From the NCBI GenBank assembly GCA_013290035.1, contig JABCYT010000081.1, positions 1 through 9,632 on the forward strand: 9,632 nucleotides of DNA, written 5' to 3'. The position numbers and the translations under genes were made by a program. Within the stretch, counting starts at the first letter, position 1. The number at the start of each line of letters is the position of its first letter. This document shows, in pieces, positions 5,599 through 9,632 of the stretch. The notes under the pieces are model-generated. The model was not told the DNA's origin. It saw only the letters and a list, made by a program, of their open reading frames with translations, and ran no database searches. Origin of the DNA: Alphaproteobacteria bacterium (GTDB lineage: Bacteria; Pseudomonadota; Alphaproteobacteria; Reyranellales; Reyranellaceae).

Positions 5599-6739
5599 CG
5601 GCCCACAGGTCGGCCTTGCGCTCGAAGCCGATGCCCGGCGCGTCGGGCAGCGCCACCTTGCCGTCGACCACCGCGCAGTCGTCGGCGAAGCCGCCGAACG
5701 GCGCGAAGACCTGCGGATAGGATTCGTTGCCGCCGCATTGCAGGCCGACGGCGATGTTGAGCGCGAACTGGTGGCCGCCGTGCGGCACGCAGCGTCGCGG
5801 CGACCAGCCGTTCGCCTTCAGCATGTCGATCGTGCGCAGGTACTCGACCAGGCCGTAGGACAGAGCGGGATCGTACTGCAGGATGTCGCGGTCCGGCCGC
5901 AGCCCGCCATGGCGGACGAGGTTGCGCGCGTCCTGCATCGAAAAAAGATTCTCGCCGGTGGCGAGCGGCGGGGCGTACTGGGTGGCGAGTGCCGCGTGCG
6001 CCAGATAGTCGAGCGGATCGAGCGGCTCCTCGTACCAGCGCAGGCCATAGGCTTCGATCGCCTTGCCGAAGGCGATGGCGGTCGGCAGGTCGAACTTGCC
6101 GTTGACGTCGACCGCCAGCCGATCGCCTGAGCCCACGATCTTGAGCACCGCCTCGATGCGCTTGATGTCCTCGGCAAGCGGCACGCCGCCCACCTTCATC
6201 TTCACGCAGGAATAGCCCAGATCGAGATAGTGCTTCATCTCGTCCTGCAACCCGTCGAGATCCTTGCCGGGATAGTAGTAGCCGCCGGCCGCGTAGACCC
6301 ACGCCTTGTCGTCGTACTTTCCGCCGTTGTAGCGATCGGCCAGCAGCTTCCACAGCGGCACCCGCTTGGCCTTGGCCAGGGCATCCCATAGCGCCATGTC
6401 GAGCACGCCCACCGACACCGAGCGCTCGCCATGGCCGCCCGGCTTTTCGTTGGCCATCATCGCCGACCAGCATTTGGCGGGATCGAGCAGGCCTTCGGCG
6501 TCCTTCAACGAGTCGGGCTTGGCCTGCTTCAGGCGCGGGATGAATCGTTCGTTCAGGAGCCCGTGCTGGGCGTAGCGGCCGTTGGAGTTGAAGCCGTAGC
6601 CGATCACCGGCTTGCCCTCGACCTTGAGGTCGGTCTCGATCGCCACGACGCTCGCCGTCATCTGGCTGAAGTCGATATAGGCGTTGGCGATGTTGGAGCG
6701 GATCGGCGAGACGATGTCGCGGATGGCTGTGATGCGCAT
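5582..6739 (-). CDS. tarD: D(-)-tartrate dehydratase-like enolase-superfamily enzyme
   Basis: This 385-residue protein belongs to the mandelate racemase branch of the enolase superfamily. It closely resembles, as I recall it, the Bradyrhizobium D-tartrate dehydratase, which turns D-tartrate into oxaloacetate and water. Shared blocks include NAYIDF, GYGFNSNGRY (47-56), NEKPGGHGERS (97-107, Lys99), VYAAGGYYYPGK (148-159), and the C-terminal GGNESYP. The catalytic set is intact: K180-x-K182, Mg2+ ligands Asp211, Glu237 (WYEE) and Glu263 (TGEN), and His320 (PHGGHQ). The start ATG 6739 has AGGGAG (6745-6750) 5 nt upstream. The site overlaps the stop codon of the MFS gene, so the genes are translated close together. 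It acts in the cytoplasm and probably depends on the adjacent transporter. A related acid-sugar dehydratase is the main alternative. Its 3' end overlaps lipoprotein 3 by 17 bp. Confidence 0.85.
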   Translation of the reverse strand: MRITAIRDIVSPIRSNIANAYIDFSQMTASVVAIETDLKVEGKPVIGYGFNSNGRYAQHGLLNERFIPRLKQAKPDSLKDAEGLLDPAKCWSAMMANEKPGGHGERSVSVGVLDMALWDALAKAKRVPLWKLLADRYNGGKYDDKAWVYAAGGYYYPGKDLDGLQDEMKHYLDLGYSCVKMKVGGVPLAEDIKRIEAVLKIVGSGDRLAVDVNGKFDLPTAIAFGKAIEAYGLRWYEEPLDPLDYLAHAALATQYAPPLATGENLFSMQDARNLVRHGGLRPDRDILQYDPALSYGLVEYLRTIDMLKANGWSPRRCVPHGGHQFALNIAVGLQCGGNESYPQVFAPFGGFADDCAVVDGKVALPDAPGIGFERKADLWAVMKAV

Positions 6740-6749
6740 GGCAACTCCC

Positions 6750-7952
6750 TCAGGTGGTCGCAGCGAGGCGGTTCTGCCGCGTCAAGAGCCACCAGGCGAT
6801 GGCGGCGTTCAGCACGTTCCAGGCAATACCATTGATGAAGGCGGCGCGGTACGAGCCCGTCATGTCGAACAGCACGCCGCCCATCCAGCCGCCCAGCGCC
6901 ATGCCGACGATGGTCGAGGAGACGGCAAGGCCGACCCGGGTGGCCGCCTCGCGCGGCGGGAAATATTCGCGCACGATGATGGCGTAGGATGGCACGATGC
7001 CGCCCTGGAACAGGCCGAACAGCGCCGAGGCGAGATAGAGCGAGGTGAGGCCGTCGGCCATCAGGTAGACGACCAGCGCCACGCACTGCAGGGTCGAGCC
7101 CAGCAGCAGCGTGGTGACGCCGCCCACCCGGTCGGCGATCCAGCCCGAGCCGACCCTGCTGACGATGCCAAAGCCCAGCATCAGCGACAGCATCTCCGCG
7201 CCGCGCGCCACGCCGTAGCCCAGGTCGGCGCAGTAGGCGACGATATGGACCTGCGGCATCGACATGGCGACGCAGCAGGCCACGCCCGCCACGGCGAGCA
7301 GCGCCTGCAGGGCGTTGGGCGACAGGCCAAGGGCCGCCTGCGAGCGCCGCGCGACGCTGGCGATCTGGCTTTCCTCGTGGTCCGGCGGCCGGCGCTTGAG
7401 AGCGAGCGCTAGCGGTATCATCGTGAGCAGGCAGCACGCTGCGGCTGCGCCATAGGCGAAACGCCAGCCATGGTCGCGGATGATCAGGCCGACGATGGGC
7501 GGCCAGATCGCGCCGGCGATGTAGTTGCCCGAGGCGGCGATGGCGACGGCGACGCCCCGTCGCTTCACGAACCAGTGCGAGATGTCGGCGACCAGGGGCG
7601 CGAAGGTGGCGGCCGCGCTGAAGCCGATCAGGATCTGGGCGGTCGCGAACAGCACCAGCGAGGACGTCGTGGTCGCGAGCGTAAAGCCCAGCGAAAGGCC
7701 GAGAGCGCTCAGGATCGAGGTGAAGACGATGCCGCGGCGATCGACCAGCCGGCCAGCCGCGACGCCGCCGGCGAAGAAGCCCAGCATGTTCATGGTGTAG
7801 GCGAAGGAGATGTCGGCCCGGCTGACGCCGAGATCGGCCTGCACGGTCGGCAACGCCACCGCCAGGCACCACATGCCGATGCCGCCGACCGTGCTCAAGG
7901 CCACGCTGGCGGCCAGTCGCCGCCAGGCGTACGCCGAATCGATACCCGACAT
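6750..7952 (-). CDS. MFS transporter, probably for an organic or sugar acid
   Basis: This 400-residue inner-membrane protein looks like a full 12-helix major facilitator. The first helices (about 11-35 and 47-68) flank the motif A loop G67-R-L-V-D-R-R-G74. A hydrophilic central loop lies at about 187-213. The repeat of motif A appears at G268-x-G-W-I-A-D-R-V-G278 in the second half, and the last helix is about 371-391. ATG 7952 lies 8 nt after the stop of the lactonase gene. Its ribosome site is weak (GAAAAG directly before the ATG), so coupling is likely. It ends 10 nt before the tartrate dehydratase gene. The overall style (ALPTVQADLGVSRADISFAYT) fits the oxalate/formate- and monocarboxylate-like MFS group. 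From its neighbours I infer import of tartrate or a similar acid. Confidence 0.9.
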   Translation of the reverse strand: MSGIDSAYAWRRLAASVALSTVGGIGMWCLAVALPTVQADLGVSRADISFAYTMNMLGFFAGGVAAGRLVDRRGIVFTSILSALGLSLGFTLATTTSSLVLFATAQILIGFSAAATFAPLVADISHWFVKRRGVAVAIAASGNYIAGAIWPPIVGLIIRDHGWRFAYGAAAACCLLTMIPLALALKRRPPDHEESQIASVARRSQAALGLSPNALQALLAVAGVACCVAMSMPQVHIVAYCADLGYGVARGAEMLSLMLGFGIVSRVGSGWIADRVGGVTTLLLGSTLQCVALVVYLMADGLTSLYLASALFGLFQGGIVPSYAIIVREYFPPREAATRVGLAVSSTIVGMALGGWMGGVLFDMTGSYRAAFINGIAWNVLNAAIAWWLLTRQNRLAATT

Positions 7953-7960
7953 CTTTTCGA

Positions 7961-8905
7961 TCAGCCGCCGGCCACGCCCTGGGTGTTGACGTAGAGGGCG
8001 TAGAGCGAATGGCTCGCCGCCATGAACAGCCGGTTGCGGTAGCGGCCGCCGAAGCAGAGGTTGGCGGCGCGCTCGGGCAGGTCGATGTGGCCGATCGGCT
8101 TGCCCGATGAATTGAAGATGCGCACGCCGTCGAGCTCGGGCGAGCCCATGCCCCAGCCGCACCACAAATTGCCGTCGACATCGACCCGGAAGCCGTCGGG
8201 CGAGCCGCCCGGCCCGGCATCGATCAGCACCGCGCCACCGCCGAGCTTGGTGCCGTCGGCCGAGACGTCGTAGGAGACGATGGTGCGGTGCGGCTCGGCG
8301 CGCGAGGCCACGACGTAGAGCTTCTTCTCGTCGGGCGAGAAGGCGAGCCCGTTGGGGCCGGCGACCTCGTCGACCATCATCGTGAGCTTGCCGGTCGTGG
8401 CGTCGAGGCGATAGACGGCGGGCTTGTTCTCGCTCTCCGCCTTGTGGCCCTCGTAGTAGCCCAGGATGCCGAAGGTCGGATCGGTGAACCACACCGTGCC
8501 GTCCGACTTCACGACCACATCGTTGGGCGAGTTCAAGGGCTTGCCGTTGAAGGAATCGGCCAGCACGGTGATGGCGCCGTCATACTCGAAGCGCACGACC
8601 CGCCGCGCGTCGTGCTCGCAGGCGATCAGCCGGCCGCGCCGGTCGCGGGTGTGGCCGTTGGCGTTGTTGGAGGGCTTGCGGAAAACCGTGACGTTGCCCG
8701 ATTCCTCGTCCCAGCGCAGCACGCGGTTGTTGGGGATGTCGCTCCACAAGAGATAGCGGCCATCGCCGAAATAGACCGGCCCCTCGGCCCAGCGGCAGCC
8801 GGTGTAGAGCCGCTCCACTGAGGCGAGCGGCAGGCGGTACTTGTTGAACGACGGATCGAGCACGCGCACGTTGGCGTCGGGATAGCGCTCGTTGGGTTGC
8901 CACAT
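7961..8905 (-). CDS. SMP-30/gluconolactonase/LRE-family protein
   Basis: This 314-residue protein is a six-bladed beta-propeller of the SMP-30 family, which hydrolyses sugar-acid lactones using one divalent metal. The metal ligands are in place: Glu41 (WAEGPVYF), Asn185 (AGPNGLAFS) and Asp237 (SPDGFRVD), with the likely substrate-binding Asn128 (NSPNDVVV). I see no signal peptide, so it is probably cytoplasmic. ATG 8905 has GAGGA (8913-8917) 7 nt upstream. It appears to be the first gene of a leftward operon with the MFS transporter and the tartrate dehydratase. In that setting it could open a lactone of the acid that the dehydratase then uses, but that is inference. The substrate cannot be read from the sequence, and other hydrolase roles are known for the family. 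Confidence 0.9.
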   Translation of the reverse strand: MWQPNERYPDANVRVLDPSFNKYRLPLASVERLYTGCRWAEGPVYFGDGRYLLWSDIPNNRVLRWDEESGNVTVFRKPSNNANGHTRDRRGRLIACEHDARRVVRFEYDGAITVLADSFNGKPLNSPNDVVVKSDGTVWFTDPTFGILGYYEGHKAESENKPAVYRLDATTGKLTMMVDEVAGPNGLAFSPDEKKLYVVASRAEPHRTIVSYDVSADGTKLGGGAVLIDAGPGGSPDGFRVDVDGNLWCGWGMGSPELDGVRIFNSSGKPIGHIDLPERAANLCFGGRYRNRLFMAASHSLYALYVNTQGVAGG

Positions 8906-8912
8906 CTTGGTT

Positions 8913-8917
8913 TCCTC
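8913..8917 (-). promoter_or_regulatory. Ribosome binding site of the SMP-30-like gene
   Basis: GAGGA on the - strand, 7 nt before ATG 8905, is the clearest ribosome site in the leftward cluster. It supports this as the operon's first gene. Confidence 0.65.
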
Positions 8918-9006
8918 GTTTCCGTTCTTGAGCGGGCAGAGACTACAGGCTCGGCCAGCCCCTTCGCGACTCCTTGTTGCATCGCCAAGCGAGACATCAA
9001 GTCCGA

Positions 9007-9133
9007 CCTCACCCTGAGGAGGCCGCGCAGCGGCCGTCTCGAAGGGTGGGATCAGTCTTGATGTCGCCCATCACAGCGCGGGGGTGACCCCGCGCGATCG
9101 AGACGCGGCCTGCGGCCGCTCCTCAGGATGAGG
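9007..9133. repeat. Composite palindromic intergenic repeat
   Basis: Two related units face each other. The left unit (9007-9050) reads CCTCACCCTGAGGA, a hairpin GGCCGC-GCA-GCGGCC (9021-9035), then GTCTCGAAGGGTGGG. The right unit (9098-9133) is inverted; its reverse complement reads CCTCATCCTGAGGA, hairpin GCGGCC-GCA-GGCCGC (on the + strand 9105-9119), then GTCTCGA. The outer sequences are nearly identical, while the two hairpin stems differ but remain fully paired. Between them is an 8-bp stem with a GTGA loop (9076-9095). The CCTCATCCTGAGGAG...TCTCGAAGGATG motif is one I recall as a dispersed element in alphaproteobacterial genomes. It fills most of the 248-bp gap between the hydantoinase-like gene and the lactonase gene, where it could end or stabilise the upstream transcript. 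Confidence 0.75.
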
Positions 9134-9153
9134 TATTCTTTGGCTCAAAGCCT

Positions 9154-9632
9154 CTAATCGTCTCCCTCAACGCCATACGTTGCCTTCGCCTGCTCCTTGC
9201 TGACCAGCCCGAGCCGCACGTCGCGCGCAACCTGCGACCGGTCGCGCTTCGTCGGATCGCCGAAGCCGCCGCCGCCCGGCATGTCGACGACCAGGCGTTC
9301 GCCGGCCGGGATGGTCTGGAAGCCCTTGGCCTTGAGCGCCTGGCCCGATGCCAGCGACAGCTTTCCGTTGCCGCCGGGTTCACCGCCGTCGCGGCCGCGC
9401 GCAGGATATTTCACTCGCTCGAAGGTGGCGAAGATGCCGAACGGTGCGCCCTCGCGGTGCTCGACTTCCATGACCTGGCCGAGCCCCCCGCGATACTGGC
9501 CGGCGCCGCCTGAATCCTGGCGGTATTCCTTCTTCCACACCACGACGGGCGCAATGGTCTCGGTGATCTCGACCGGCACGTTGCGCACGCCCGACGGGAA
9601 GGGCGTGGCCGACAGGCCATCGAGAGATCGGA
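9154..9632 (-). CDS. Hydantoinase B/oxoprolinase family protein, C-terminal 158 residues (5' part outside window)
   Basis: The frame is open from the right edge to TAG at 9154-9156, so only the C-terminus is seen. It begins within the typical DGLSATPFPSGVRNVPVE stretch. It continues with the family signature YRQDSGGAGQYRGGLGQ and ends with MPGGGGFGDPTKRD and VARDVRLGLVSKEQAKATYGV. These are hallmark blocks of the HyuB subunit, which works with HyuA in ATP-dependent opening of hydantoins or 5-oxoproline, or in acetone carboxylase-like reactions. The substrate is not determinable here. A partner HyuA gene would be expected upstream, to the right of the window. A GTG at 9588 is internal and not the real start. 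It is separated from the lactonase gene by the palindromic repeat and is probably a different transcription unit. Confidence 0.92.
   Translation of the reverse strand, partial: RSLDGLSATPFPSGVRNVPVEITETIAPVVVWKKEYRQDSGGAGQYRGGLGQVMEVEHREGAPFGIFATFERVKYPARGRDGGEPGGNGKLSLASGQALKAKGFQTIPAGERLVVDMPGGGGFGDPTKRDRSQVARDVRLGLVSKEQAKATYGVEGDD

Noticed and set aside
6658..8220. 520-codon open frame on the - strand overlapping the MFS gene in another frame
   Set aside because: The MFS frame has clear helices and motif A, while this frame is Arg/Pro/Ala-rich and crosses three real genes.

Overview
This high-GC window most likely comes from an alphaproteobacterium, in the range of Bradyrhizobium, Reyranella or related Hyphomicrobiales/Rhodospirillales. 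That is inferred from GC content, from a D-tartrate dehydratase close to the Bradyrhizobium enzyme as I remember it, from a cyclase-TolB-like-TPR fusion typical of these bacteria, and from an intergenic palindrome of a type I recall from such genomes. I see no phage, transposase, CRISPR, tRNA or rRNA.

Layout. The left edge holds the N-terminal part of a secreted staphylococcal-nuclease-like protein (- strand). It diverges from a rightward block: an aldo/keto reductase, a glutathione S-transferase, and a class III adenylate cyclase fused to a transmembrane segment, a TolB-like domain and TPR repeats. The last two are 10 nt apart. A two-hairpin REP/BIME-like element (about 4294-4373) closes this block and separates it from a leftward exported YHS-domain protein that has a good sigma70-type promoter.

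Divergent from the YHS gene is the most unusual part of the window, 5118-5598. Three tiny lipoprotein genes of 59, 45 and 56 codons lie in tandem, joined by ATGA and GTGA overlaps. All three place the lipobox cysteine at residue 24. All share a short mature motif, D-x-R-Y-Q, then GG, then N-x-R-A. I do not recognise this family. The third gene runs 17 bp into the 3' end of the convergent gene.

The right part is a leftward catabolic cluster: an SMP-30/gluconolactonase-like lactonase, an MFS transporter and a D(-)-tartrate dehydratase-like enolase-superfamily enzyme, with 8 and 10 nt gaps. Together they suggest uptake and dehydration of an aldaric or hydroxy acid, possibly with lactone opening. 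A 127-bp composite palindromic repeat (9007-9133) separates them from the C-terminal part of a hydantoinase B/oxoprolinase-family protein cut by the right edge.
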